Source: Caballeronia sp. SEWSISQ10-4 2 (lineage in GTDB: Bacteria > Pseudomonadota > Gammaproteobacteria > Burkholderiales > Burkholderiaceae). From it: a stretch of 32,944 nt of DNA. Below the pieces are notes generated by a model. It was not told the origin of the DNA, searched no databases, and saw only the letters and a program-made list of their open reading frames with translations. The stretch covers positions 1-32,944 of the forward strand of contig NZ_JALPRJ010000085.1 in NCBI RefSeq assembly GCF_030464885.1, given 5' to 3'. Each line of letters opens with the position of its first letter. Within the stretch, counting starts at the first letter, position 1. Position numbers and translations under genes: made by a program. Of this stretch, positions 1 to 7,402 are shown piece by piece.

Positions 1-49
1 GGCTCACGCCCGCCCTTGACCCGCCAAACCCACCCACTCCAAATTCAAA

Positions 50-621
50 AGAGGCCTTACTTACGAAACGGTGCGACCCTGGTCGGTGAAGTTCGGACTG
101 GGCATTGCGCGGCGCATCCGCGCTACTGCGCTGGACCGGGGCGACAAGTGGCATGGATGAAGTGGTGGTCACCATCAACGGCACGAAGCACTGGCTGTGG
201 CGCGCAGTGGACCAGCATGACACGGTGCTCGACGCACTTGTGCAAATTCGGCGCGACAAGCAAGCTGCTCAGGAAGCACGGGCGCGCACCGCGCGTTCTG
301 ATCACTGACAAGCTTAAGAGCTACGCCGCCGCGGCGAACAGGGAGCTGCGACTGAACGTAGACCACCGCCAGCACAAGGGGTTGAACAATCGGGCGGAGA
401 ACTCGCACCAGCCAAAGCGGGTGTGCGAAAAAGTGATGCGCCGCTTCAAATCAGCGCATCACCTGCAGCGATTCGCATCGGTCCACGACCAGATGGCAAA
501 CATTTTCATGCACTGCCGCTACAACGCGAACGCGCAAGAGAAGCGTCATGCACGCAAGCAGGCCTTCGAGGCATGGAAAACCGTAACGGGCAATCCAATT
601 ATGGATCGCCTTGCCACATAA
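50..621 (+). pseudogene. IS6-family transposase, frameshifted remnant
   Basis: A DDE transposase of the IS6 family that can be read only by switching frames. The start reads LTYETV..WSVKFGLGIA, the usual N-terminal helix-turn-helix end. Near 153 the frame shifts just after GDKWH, and DEVVVTINGTKHWLWRAVDQ, carrying the first catalytic Asp, continues in another frame. Near 266 a second shift with a short deletion leads to APRVLITDKLKSY (second Asp) and GLNNRAENSHQP (Glu). Both shifts break the protein, so it cannot be active. No ATG or intact terminal repeat was found, and the 5' end may lie outside the window. The identification rests on recognising the family motifs and is firm; the exact IS name is unknown. 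Confidence 0.88.
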
Positions 622-845
622 ATCAGGAATACTTAGGTTTTATTTTTCGTTCACTCGACCTTCAACAACGTGAGTACCCTACCGACCCTGTCAGCATTGC
701 CAGCTATTTACGCAAGGGCCAACCATTAAACTAAGAGCACCCTCTCGAATACGCCACCGCGAAGCGGACTACCACCGGTCTCGGTGGCGAAAATGACCGT
801 CCAGAGAGATGTACATGCAGGCAATATCAAACTTGGGAGGCGTTC
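622..845. other. Gene-free spacer after IS6 remnant
   Basis: This stretch probably contains the 3' end of the IS6-like element followed by the promoter region of the next gene. No convincing reading frame is present. A clear ribosome binding site (GGGAGGC, 835-841) precedes the ATG at 846. I could not recognise an IS terminal repeat with certainty. Confidence 0.4.
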
Positions 846-1885
846 ATGGCAATTGATTTTGAGGTTATCGATACCAAGGTTCAGGATCCGGACCCTGAAT
901 ACAAGAAACTCGAGGATTGCAAGAAACTGACTATCTCGTCACAATGCATCGGCATAAACGTGGCTGAAGCCAGTAGTTACTATCACATAAGTTACGCAGT
1001 TTCATTCCTGTTGGTGGCTGTTGACAACAACAACAACGTTCTGGTCGACTGCTCGACATTGATTCCAACGCAAATCTTTACCTGCACCAGCCATCCGATA
1101 TGCAAAGTCAAGGATTTCGCCATTCACATGACAAGGTGTCCCTTGCCGGCAGGTTGGGACAACGTAAAGTATCCGTGTGCAGTTCTCCCGCCGGGTTGTG
1201 ATTCCTTTTCCGTTGTTATCATTGCAACACCAGCCGACAACTTTGTGAAGAATTGCTGTGGACAATGGAATAATGTCAAGGCTGGTCACTGTATCCGCAA
1301 GTGTGGCCCAAGACCTTGTGTTTTGCCGCCCTCTGTTAAACCCCCGGTGCAGCCCATTCCCTCCGTCCCTTCAACTGGGGCACAAACTGGTAGTGAATCG
1401 GGTTTGAAAATCTGCCACTGCTACAATTTTGAATGCAACGGAATCAGCGTAAAGAAACCGGACCCTGGTTCTGACTATGCGAAATTGGCCGTATGCCAGA
1501 TATTTACAATCAAGGGGCAATGTACTCTGCCCAGCGAAGCGGCAGCGAAGCGGCAGCGAAGTGTGGCACTGTATTCTCTGTCACATATCATCTATGCAAC
1601 GCAAAAGACACTTCCGAAGTCGTAGCTGATATACAAAAGGTTATTCCACCCAAGGTTGTTACGTGTGGTACATATCCAGCGACACTAATCCCAGACGTCG
1701 TAGTCGGCATCACAACACAGCCAATTCCAGCCGGCTGGAATCATGAGAAGACCCCCCTGTGTTACATACGCCCTGAAGCCGCATCTACTCTCTTGTGCGT
1801 CCGTGCCGTAGCAGGCTCGACCACGAATGTTCCCAATTCCTCCGCCACGACTAGTGCGCCGATCGACCCCCGACAACTACAATAG
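846..1885 (+). pseudogene. Two-repeat cysteine-rich protein of unknown function, interrupted by an 11-bp tandem duplication
   Basis: The frame from ATG 846 (RBS GGGAGGC) stops at 1625, but the family-like sequence continues in a second frame from about 1550 to the TAG at 1885. The switch lies exactly at two tandem copies of CGGCAGCGAAG (1540-1550, 1551-1561); removing one copy restores a single 342-residue frame reading CTLPSEAAAKCGTVFSVTYH. The restored protein has two homologous halves. Shared patterns are DPxxxYxKLxxCxxxTIxxQC near each start, a TCxxxP element, and PxPAGWxxxKxPC near each end. A proline-rich linker (about residues 160-180) joins them. There is no signal peptide or membrane segment. 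I do not recognise the family. The gene may be a pseudogene or a slippage-switched gene. As it stands, only a 259-residue form is made: repeat 1, the start of repeat 2 and a frameshifted tail. Confidence 0.75.
1540..1561 (+). repeat. 11-bp tandem repeat, two full copies plus a partial
   Basis: CGGCAGCGAAG occurs twice head to tail, preceded by a 7-base partial copy (AGCGAAG, 1533-1539). Since 11 is not a multiple of 3, each gain or loss of a unit changes the reading frame of the host gene. Removing one unit joins the two open frames. Confidence 0.92.
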
Positions 1886-1892
1886 GTAAAAA

Positions 1893-1923
1893 CGTTAGCC
1901 CGGTATAGCACGCCGGGCTAACG
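1893..1923 (+). terminator. Stem-loop after the cysteine-rich gene
   Basis: A perfect 11-bp stem (CGTTAGCCCGG, 1893-1903, with 1913-1923) closes a 9-base loop eight bases after the stop at 1885. It is preceded by AAAAA. The plus side lacks a strong T run (ATTTCTA follows), but on the minus strand the stem is followed by TTTTTACC, so it may work mainly in that direction or in both. Confidence 0.6.
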
Positions 1924-2215
1924 ATTTCTACGGTAATTGAGATGGTGCATCCGAAGGTTGCCTGCGGCATCCGACCCACCCTCGGCTCTCTTCACAATAT
2001 GACGAACATCCCAGGGGGAGCCCTTTGTGACGGGTTCCTGGCAGGTCGAACACATGCCATCCTGCCTTCGCCAGACACGGTAAAACTTCGCATGGCCTTT
2101 TGATGAGTTCTGCGTTTTCGTGGCCCATCGGAACTCGAAGTAATGCTCCCATTCTGGGTTGTGCGGATCGCAAATCGCCGGATATAGGACCGCAGCCGAT
2201 ACCTCGTGAAGGCAT
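1918..2215 (-). pseudogene. Group II intron maturase, C-terminal HNH remnant
   Basis: On the minus strand one frame reads NPEWEHYFEFRW, then WRRQDGMCSTCQEPVT, then DVRHIVKRAEGGSDAAGNLR and MHHLNYR, ending at a TAG inside the stem-loop at 1893-1923. This matches the C-terminal end of group II intron reverse transcriptase/maturases: the region before the HNH domain (usual pattern ANPxDPxWExYFE) followed by the HNH zinc-finger-like nuclease (CxxC, then HHIV, GGSD, and HxxN). The final CHRQVH part is missing, as are all reverse transcriptase motifs. It is a dead fragment. It abuts the IS5 remnant at about 2220. Confidence 0.75.
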
Positions 2216-2221
2216 CACATC

Positions 2222-2530
2222 AAGATCAACTTGGCAAACCGGACGGTGTTCGTATAAGAGTAGTGTGATCGGGGATCGGCGGCATCAGCTACATCAACTG
2301 GAGCACCGAACCCAGCAGGCCTTCGGCCTGGCGTAAACGCATCAGCAACGCACTGCCCAGCATCAGGGCGGTCTCGATCGCTAGATCCAAGCGTGTCTGA
2401 CCACCCGGTGTGGTCTGTCGTGGGGCCTGCCACTGCGCGAGCGCCTCGGGAGAAATCCACAGCGTCAGACTTCCCGGCTGCGTAGGCCCGCTTTATATTG
2501 CGGCCAGTTGTCACGTGGCGCGCCATCGTC
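2222..2530 (-). pseudogene. IS5-family transposase, N-terminal remnant
   Basis: Minus-strand fragments read DNWPQYKAGLRSR, then after a one-base loss GSLTLWISPEALAQWQAP, GGQTRLDLAIETALMLGSAL, LRQAEGLLGSVLQLM, an in-frame TAG, and PDHTTL. This is the conserved N-terminal region of IS5-family transposases (usual pattern: NWxxYxxxLxxRGSLTxW, DLAIETAL, LRQTEGLLRSV, VPDHTTLSRR). The catalytic domain is missing, so this is an inactive remnant. A frameshift near 2483 and a stop codon near 2300 show that it is decayed. Confidence 0.78.
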
Positions 2531-2614
2531 GGAATGTGATGCCGGCGATCGGCGCCGCACTTGCACGGCATTCGTCAGCTTCAGCAAGATTGGTCCGTCA
2601 CTTTATTACCCCAA

Positions 2615-2816
2615 CCTTCATCGACCTATCCGTGCACCAATGCCGCTGTACCCACACCATTCTGATGCGGCATCGCTGTCTATGCACATGATTACCGAAG
2701 CACAGATGAAATACGCTGGCAAAATCAAGCCATCTGCAACCCGGTAGTTCTATTCCTAGTGATGTTGGCAATCCTTATCATATTGACTTCTTTCATCACA
2801 ATCGCCTTACCGCGAT
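2615..2816 (+). pseudogene. IS6-type transposase C-terminal end, left flank of the quorum-sensing cassette
   Basis: Plus-strand sequence reads MHMITEAQMKYAGKIKPSA near 2690-2745, the C-terminal tail of an IS6/IS240-clade transposase. Its DNA matches, in inverted orientation, the remnant at 7403-7634: AATCCTTATCATAT (2770-2783) and a 27-bp stretch (2789-2815) are identical to the reverse complement of 7434-7447 and 7403-7429. The coding part upstream of 2690 is heavily decayed. The element end faces the cassette to its right. Confidence 0.8.
2789..2815 (+). repeat. 27-bp inverted repeat, left copy
   Basis: Identical to the reverse complement of 7403-7429. It contains CAATCGCCTTACCGCGA and marks the inner limit of the left IS remnant. 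A second matching block (14 bp) lies just outside it at 2770-2783. Confidence 0.93.
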
Positions 2817-2881
2817 AATCCTCCGATATCGCGGCAAGTCCATCTTCACGCAGGGCCAAGACAAGACTTCCAATTCGCGAA

Positions 2882-3421
2882 TTAGCGGGACGTACCGATT
2901 TGCAGATTCCAGCGGAAATAGCCTAAGATTGTGCACCCCCGGTCTAGCACCATAAAGTATAGGTCGCAGGCCGCGGTGCCGTGAGCCAGTACCTGAGTGC
3001 GCCAGAAATGATCATCAACGCTTTGATTGTCCGGCTGCAACAGGTTGTCGGCCCTGGGAATGGGTACAGTCAAGCCGTGGACCTGGTCAAGCCTAAAGGC
3101 AGATACGATATCGGTGTCTAACAAAGTGATGTCGTAAAACAGGACGCCGTGCTCTCCGCTCAGGGCAAGTGCATTTCCGCGGACATGGATGTCGTCCCCG
3201 ACGGGAACGATCAAATCGAGATGGCTGTCATTTCGCCCCAACAACTCGACGTGGCCGGCCGCCATAACGTAAATAAGCTCGCCGTCGATAGACGTGGGCG
3301 TATCCGCAGAAAGACCGACGCCCGGATAGCGTGACAGCAGTGTCGCTGCATCGACGATGACCAATACATCAATGTGGCGACCAGATGTTTCCTTTTCCTT
3401 GACTGTCTTCTCCGTGGACAT
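2882..3421 (-). CDS. aidA: AidA/PixA-family inclusion body protein (copy 1)
   Basis: A 179-residue protein of the AidA/PixA family (inclusion body proteins; AidA of Burkholderia cenocepacia is a known quorum-sensing-controlled product, and PixA of Xenorhabdus forms cytoplasmic inclusions). Family features are the opening HIDVLVIVDAATLLSRYPG, TSIDGELIYVMA with a polar stretch, LFYDITLL in the middle, and the C-terminal DLYFMVLDRGCTILGYFRWN, like FMIVDRSCSALGFFSWDP in copy 2. No signal peptide. The start has a good RBS (GGGAG). It lies downstream of copy 2 on the same strand, separated by a terminator, so it is probably expressed by read-through or from its own weak promoter. The exact biochemical role is not known. 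Confidence 0.85.
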   Translation of the reverse strand: MSTEKTVKEKETSGRHIDVLVIVDAATLLSRYPGVGLSADTPTSIDGELIYVMAAGHVELLGRNDSHLDLIVPVGDDIHVRGNALALSGEHGVLFYDITLLDTDIVSAFRLDQVHGLTVPIPRADNLLQPDNQSVDDHFWRTQVLAHGTAACDLYFMVLDRGCTILGYFRWNLQIGTSR

Positions 3422-3529
3422 CCGCGCTCCCTTTCATGATCACGTCCTGCTGCGACAGCAACTGCGGCGAGAGAGGGCCGCCCACGTCGGGCCGGCCCGG
3501 GCATGCACGCAGCGATTGCGGGTATTTAG

Positions 3530-3555
3530 AAAAGGACCCTTGTCGTCAAGGGTCC
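3530..3555 (-). terminator. Rho-independent terminator between the two aidA-like genes
   Basis: Read on the minus strand, GGACCCTTG-ACGA-CAAGGGTCC forms a perfect 9-bp stem with a 4-base loop, followed by TTTTC. It lies 7 bases after the stop of copy 2 (3563) and before copy 1. Confidence 0.85.
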
Positions 3556-3562
3556 ACCAGCT

Positions 3563-4066
3563 TTAGTTGCTGATCGTAATAAACGGATCCCACGAGAAGA
3601 ATCCAAGCGCGCTGCAACTGCGGTCCACGATCATGAAATTGAAATGGTACGTGACGCTCCCGGTTTTCAGAGTCTCCGAGGACCAGTAATAGTTGGAGAT
3701 CTTCTGGCACACGGGAACCGACGGCTTACTATTATTCGGATAGGGAAGCGACGCTTCCGCGGTCCGGGGGGTCGGCGTCGAAATCAGTTCATTGCCAACG
3801 TTGCCGACGAACTTGTAGAAGATCGCGGCAGTTTCAAACCCAAGCGAGAGGCTTGTCTCGCGCCAGCGAATTAGGTCGCCGACCTGCGCCTTCAGGTTGA
3901 GTTCGCCGCCCGCCTGACCACTGATCGCATTGTCCTGGTTAGTGATCATGTAGACGTACTTCGGATCGATCTGGGTGGGGGCGTCTGGGTTCTTGCTGGG
4001 ATTCGGATATTTCAGGAGGACAGTGGCTGTGTCGATTGCAGTAAGCACGTCAGTGACTCGTGACAT
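3563..4066 (-). CDS. aidA: AidA/PixA-family inclusion body protein (copy 2)
   Basis: A 167-residue AidA/PixA-family protein, related to but clearly diverged from copy 1. Shared landmarks are VLTAIDTATVLLKYPNP at the N terminus, PTQIDPKYVYMIT, AAIFYKFV in the centre and HFNFMIVDRSCSALGFFSWDP at the C terminus. There is no export signal. The ATG at 4066 has a good RBS (TGGAGA, 7 bases upstream). A lux box lies at 4343-4358 in the sense orientation for this gene, with a possible -10 (TAAATT) about 26 bases further on, which predicts a leader of roughly 240 bases. With the luxR-luxI genes in the same cassette, this is probably an AHL-activated target. Confidence 0.85.
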   Translation of the reverse strand: MSRVTDVLTAIDTATVLLKYPNPSKNPDAPTQIDPKYVYMITNQDNAISGQAGGELNLKAQVGDLIRWRETSLSLGFETAAIFYKFVGNVGNELISTPTPRTAEASLPYPNNSKPSVPVCQKISNYYWSSETLKTGSVTYHFNFMIVDRSCSALGFFSWDPFITISN

Positions 4067-5060
4067 ATTTTCTCCAGAATAGTTGGTTGTTGGTCAGGTA
4101 CGACGAGATTTGAAACTTCACAGCCGCTTGCAGTCCGCCGACACGGGATACGTCACGTGCGACCCCGAACGTCGAAGATGATGCCGGAAGCGTCGGCCCA
4201 GTATTTTCGGAACTCGCCAGCGCATTGTGGGCCGCATCTCTCCTCGACCACCCGCGCGTCTGGTTGCCCCGCTGCGTCACGGATCGGATTCGATCCTGTA
4301 CGCCGCGATTGGAATTTACTTGGCCACGCAAGGAAGGAGCAACTGTCAAAGTCAACAGGTATGCGCTGATCTCAGTGACGCCGGTGTTGGCATCGCGAAG
4401 TTGCTTGTTTTTATGGCTTTGTTCAAAGGGTGGCAATCGGATCGTTGCGGACGCAACTATCATTTTTGACGCAAACCGACCTGCCAAGGGCATTCCACAG
4501 GTTCACGATGTTGGCGATGATCACACCCTCGTGTTCCTGTGATGCGATTTTTCGCCTCAGCAGACGCGCGCCGATGCATCGCTTGATATTGATGTCGATG
4601 CTCGTTAATTCTGCTAGCACGGTGGCATGCTGTCTTCACATACGCCACTTTGCGCGCTTACGCGGAAACGCTCCGACAGCGTGCCGCGCAGCCCCTAAGA
4701 TACGCAACATTCATCCGCCCGAACCACAATCGCTATTTGTGCTGCCGTTGCCTGGACACAACTCACTCGAAACCTGCGACTATTGGCTCGCGGCCTTATT
4801 TATCGAGGGTCTCCGAATTTTTTATTAGCATAACGAATTGATATTGCTAAAAGAATTAGCGAACTTCAACAGGAGCAGCGGGCACCTGCTTACGCCTCCG
4901 AGCCACCGAAAGGCCCATCAATGTCGGCGGCCCCTCGACGCGCCAAGCCAGCCGCCACCTTGACTTGGAAGGAACCCGACAGCGCCCGTTTCCTCAAGTT
5001 CGCAGTGTAGCTCTATCCGCTGCTCCACATTAACACGGCAAGGTCGTAGCTTACGTTCTC
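4067..5060. other. 1-kb gene-poor region between aidA copy 2 and luxR
   Basis: No convincing gene. The part nearest copy 2 would be its leader if the lux box at 4343 drives transcription. An uninterrupted minus-strand frame (4050-4493) overlaps this leader but resembles no family I know and has no clear RBS. Minus-strand sequence at 4423-4620 (IGARLLRRKIASQ, VIIANIVNLWNALGR) has protein-like character and could be a decayed transposase tail, but I cannot name it. At 4834-4990 a short plus-strand frame (KRISELQQEQRA, then PRRAKPAATLTW) has no good start. Confidence 0.45.
4343..4358 (-). promoter_or_regulatory. lux box upstream of aidA copy 2
   Basis: On the minus strand CTGTTGACTTTGACAG is a 16-bp dyad. 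It matches 14 of 16 positions of the box upstream of the luxI gene (CTGTTAACTCTGACAG) and fits the cep/lux box form CTGT-N8-ACAG. It is oriented towards the aidA genes but lies 277 bases from the ATG. Confidence 0.72.
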
Positions 5061-5780
5061 TTACCCCGCATCGATCAGGCCCAACGCGAAGGCCTTAACT
5101 ACTGCCTGGATTTTGTTCGTGCAATTCAGCTTAACTAGAACGTTGTTAACATGAAAATTGACCGTTCGCTCTGAAATATTGAGAATGTTACCAATAACAT
5201 ATGCGGTCTTTCCTTCACCGGTCCAGCGCATTACTTCTCGTTCGCGAGCAGTGAGAGTAATATCGATCCCGGGTAGAAGCTTTGGTTCCAGCAACAAGCA
5301 CATCAGGGCGTGAAGCTGATGGGCCGCAAAGAGAACCTCAGTGCCGAGATGCGAAACCTCGGTCGAGAAAAGAGCGTCGTTGCTGCGCGCCAATGTGAGC
5401 AGTCCAAATATTCCATGCGCTCCCCACGTTGCCTGGGCTATGCCCACCGACAATCCGAAGTCCTGTGCGTCACCCCAAAGGCGCGGGGCGGACGAAAATG
5501 TCTGGTCGGACCACACAATCAGATTGGGACTGCGAGCTCCGAGCTGTACTGTCGGATCCACTGTCAGAAAATTGTTCTCACGATAGTGCGTCATCCAGCC
5601 TGATGGATATGAATCAAATATCATCACGGCAGGATTCGAAACCGGCAGCGCTGCGCGAATTCCATAGGAGCAGTATTCGAATCCGAATTCCTGTACGCTG
5701 CAAGCAAACCGCTCAAATAGTTGCCGTTCGTCACCCGCCTGACGAAGGTCCGAGCAAATCCTGTCCCAACCAGTCCACAT
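5061..5780 (-). CDS. cepR: LuxR-family AHL-responsive regulator, CepR-like
   Basis: A 239-residue quorum-sensing regulator. The N-terminal autoinducer domain (about 1-160) keeps the ligand-contacting residues W62, Y66, D75 and P76 (GWMTHYRENNFLTVDP) and W90, plus DFGLSVG. The C-terminal LuxR HTH (about 175-235) reads LTAREREVMRWTGEGKTA and ISERTVNFHVNNVL, then KLNCTNKIQAVVKA, very like CepR as I remember it. I chose the ATG at 5780 because it gives the usual CepR length and N terminus; a TTG seven codons upstream (5801) also keeps the frame. It is divergent from the rsaM-like gene, with a possible lux box between them. Transferred orthologue or paralogue of CepR cannot be told apart here. Confidence 0.92.
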   Translation of the reverse strand: MWTGWDRICSDLRQAGDERQLFERFACSVQEFGFEYCSYGIRAALPVSNPAVMIFDSYPSGWMTHYRENNFLTVDPTVQLGARSPNLIVWSDQTFSSAPRLWGDAQDFGLSVGIAQATWGAHGIFGLLTLARSNDALFSTEVSHLGTEVLFAAHQLHALMCLLLEPKLLPGIDITLTAREREVMRWTGEGKTAYVIGNILNISERTVNFHVNNVLVKLNCTNKIQAVVKAFALGLIDAG

Positions 5781-5792
5781 ACCGCCCCCGTA

Positions 5793-5808
5793 CTGTCGCA
5801 ACTATCAG
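5793..5808. promoter_or_regulatory. Possible lux box between luxR and rsaM-like genes
   Basis: CTGTCGCAACTATCAG is a weaker dyad; read towards luxR it matches the luxI box at 11 of 16 positions. It lies 12 bases before the luxR ATG, and a TATGAT (5827-5832) follows on the rsaM side. It could serve autoregulation. Confidence 0.4.
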
Positions 5809-5843
5809 GTTTGCATGCTGAAATATTATGATAAATTTTGAGC

Positions 5844-6299
5844 ATGAAAGCGCCGCACAATGATTCGATCAAATTATGCAGCGACGGCTATATACGCTTG
5901 ACCGCGCGAGCCGTAAAGAGCACGCGCCTCGTCCATACGTATTCTTGCGTCGATGACGAATTGCTTTTGGAATTGCGGAGCAGTACCGCCAACGTACACG
6001 ACGCGGGCTACACTGAATGGCAAAGCGTCCGCTGCGAAGGGTCACCCCGCCTCTCAATCGGATGGTCATGGTACCGGGACTCAGTCTCGCGAACATTACT
6101 GATCGAAGGGCAAGACGTTAGAAGCAACGTCATGTTGATCGACTCATATGGCATCGATGTTGGGGGGGTTCGTACAGCAGCCGTTCTCTTAGGATACCTA
6201 GCTGAATTGAATTGGACTTCCGTCGTTTACCACGAAATTCTCAGACTAAAACGCGCTGCCAGTATTGCACCGCGCATAGCCAAATTTTCAAGAATATAA
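5844..6299 (+). CDS. rsaM: RsaM-family quorum-sensing repressor
   Basis: A 151-residue protein of the RsaM/TofM family, which dampens AHL production in Burkholderia and Pseudomonas fuscovaginae without any known DNA-binding motif. Family-like segments are STANVHDAGYTEW, LSIGWSWY, DVRSNVMLIDSYGIDVG and RTAAVLLGYLAELNW, and the length is typical. Position also supports this: in Burkholderia the gene lies between the luxR and luxI genes, as here (cepR-rsaM-cepI). The ATG at 5844 is preceded by a weak RBS only; a TTG lies two codons upstream. Divergent from luxR and in line with luxI, with a 500-base gap. Identity rests on recalled family similarity plus synteny. Confidence 0.8.
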   Translation: MKAPHNDSIKLCSDGYIRLTARAVKSTRLVHTYSCVDDELLLELRSSTANVHDAGYTEWQSVRCEGSPRLSIGWSWYRDSVSRTLLIEGQDVRSNVMLIDSYGIDVGGVRTAAVLLGYLAELNWTSVVYHEILRLKRAASIAPRIAKFSRI

Positions 6300-6728
6300 T
6301 AATCAGTAAGTAAAGCTTAGATCCTATTTTTTGGATTGTCTAGGTAAAGTTCAGAAGAATACCTAAAAGTTTCGGCAGCCTGGCAAGAGTTCGCACCTCG
6401 GTCGGTAGACACAAGCATATGTTCAACGATTTGTTCGGTCTTCATCGCGGCTCCAGGCTATCTTAATTAAGACCCGCCTCAGTTCCGTTCCCCATTGATA
6501 GTCTCGGCATACTCTCGCTAACTAAGCATCCGGCCACATCTATAAACAATCTTTTCGTTGAATCGGGCGCGCCTCGAATTGCCGTGCGCGAGCGCGAGGC
6601 CGCGTTAGACGACTGCTACAGCGTCTCGAAACCGGCCGCTTAACAGTGCGTCGCTTCGCTGCCTTCTTTTTGAAAATAAATATTTCTGTCATTCATCAAC
6701 TAACTCTCGACCATAAAATTAAGACAAT
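6300..6728. other. AT-rich spacer between rsaM-like and luxI genes
   Basis: A roughly 430-base stretch, noticeably AT-rich at both ends. It holds the small minus-strand frame listed at 6317-6445 and otherwise no coding signal that I can support. Confidence 0.4.
6317..6445 (-). CDS. Possible 42-residue small protein
   Basis: A short frame opening MKTEQIVEHMLVSTDRG and ending LYLDNPKNRI. It begins at an ATG with a well-placed RBS (GGAG, 5 bases upstream). It has no signal peptide or membrane segment, and I recognise no family. The good start site and its place inside the quorum-sensing cassette are the only support, so it is tentative. Confidence 0.3.
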   Translation of the reverse strand: MKTEQIVEHMLVSTDRGANSCQAAETFRYSSELYLDNPKNRI

Positions 6729-6744
6729 CTGTTAACTCTGACAG
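6729..6744 (+). promoter_or_regulatory. lux box of the luxI promoter
   Basis: CTGTTAACTCTGACAG; its reverse complement is very close to the recalled cepI lux box. A TCTAAT -10 element follows at 6768-6773, 23 bases after the box, a spacing suitable for a LuxR-activated promoter. The ATG of luxI is at 6803. Confidence 0.8.
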
Positions 6745-6802
6745 TTACTTTACTTTGTCGACGACGCTCTAATTCCCCTTACAAAAAGCCGAGGGGATAG
6801 AG

Positions 6803-7393
6803 ATGCGAATATTGATTCATCGCGGCAGCGACCTGCCAGCGGAAGTCGCGGTTGCTCTCGGTCAATATCGGTATGATGTATTCGTCAAGCAGTTGGGATG
6901 GAAGTTGCAAACGCGCGACTCTTGCGAGCGCGACCAATACGACAGGGACGACACAATGTACGTTGTCGCGCGCGATCACCTCGGCGCTATTTGCGGCTGC
7001 GCCAGGCTGCTGCCCACTACCGCCCCGTACTTACTGCAGGAAATCTTTCCTACACTTCTTTCGGCCGACATGCCGCCGCCCGTTTCGACCGAGGTTTGGG
7101 AATTGTCCCGTTTTGCAGTGAGCTCTAGCCATGGCCGCGAGGCGTCGTATCGGTGGGCCGTGCAGCCTCTGCTTACGGCGGCCGTGCAATGCGCAATGAC
7201 CTTAGGCGCTCACCGAATAATCGGCGTTACCTTTTTAAGCATGGAGCGCCTGTTTCGTCGCATTGGTGTTCATGCCCACCGTGCAGGGCATTCGGTCCTC
7301 GTTGACGGCAAACAAGTGGTGGCTTGCTGGATTGACCTCGACCACCAAACCCTTGCCGCACTGGACCTCGGTTCAACACAACGTGCGGCTTGA
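6803..7393 (+). CDS. cepI: N-acyl-homoserine lactone synthase, CepI-like
   Basis: A 196-residue LuxI-family enzyme that makes an AHL signal from S-adenosylmethionine and acyl-ACP in the cytoplasm. The invariant residues are present: R23, F27 and W33 (YRYDVFVKQLGW), the acidic DQYDRDD segment, R68 (CARLLPTT), F82, E100 and R103 (VWELSRFA). The C-terminal half (IGVTFLSMERLFRRIGVHAH, VVACWIDLD) closely resembles CepI/TofI, which make C8-HSL, but product chain length cannot be read from the sequence. Good RBS (GAGGGG) and lux box upstream. The stop codon lies only 10 bases from the start of the right-hand IS repeat at 7403. Confidence 0.95.
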   Translation: MRILIHRGSDLPAEVAVALGQYRYDVFVKQLGWKLQTRDSCERDQYDRDDTMYVVARDHLGAICGCARLLPTTAPYLLQEIFPTLLSADMPPPVSTEVWELSRFAVSSSHGREASYRWAVQPLLTAAVQCAMTLGAHRIIGVTFLSMERLFRRIGVHAHRAGHSVLVDGKQVVACWIDLDHQTLAALDLGSTQRAA

Positions 7394-7402
7394 CGGGTTT
7401 TG

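Noticed and set aside
4050..4493. 147-codon minus-strand frame upstream of aidA copy 2
   Set aside because: It overlaps the aidA start and its lux box, has no RBS and no recognisable domain. It is probably leader sequence that is open by chance.
4834..4990. Short plus-strand frame (KRISELQQEQRA, PRRAKPAATLTW), possibly an H-NS-like tail
   Set aside because: No start codon with RBS in the expected place, and the resemblance is too weak to claim a family.
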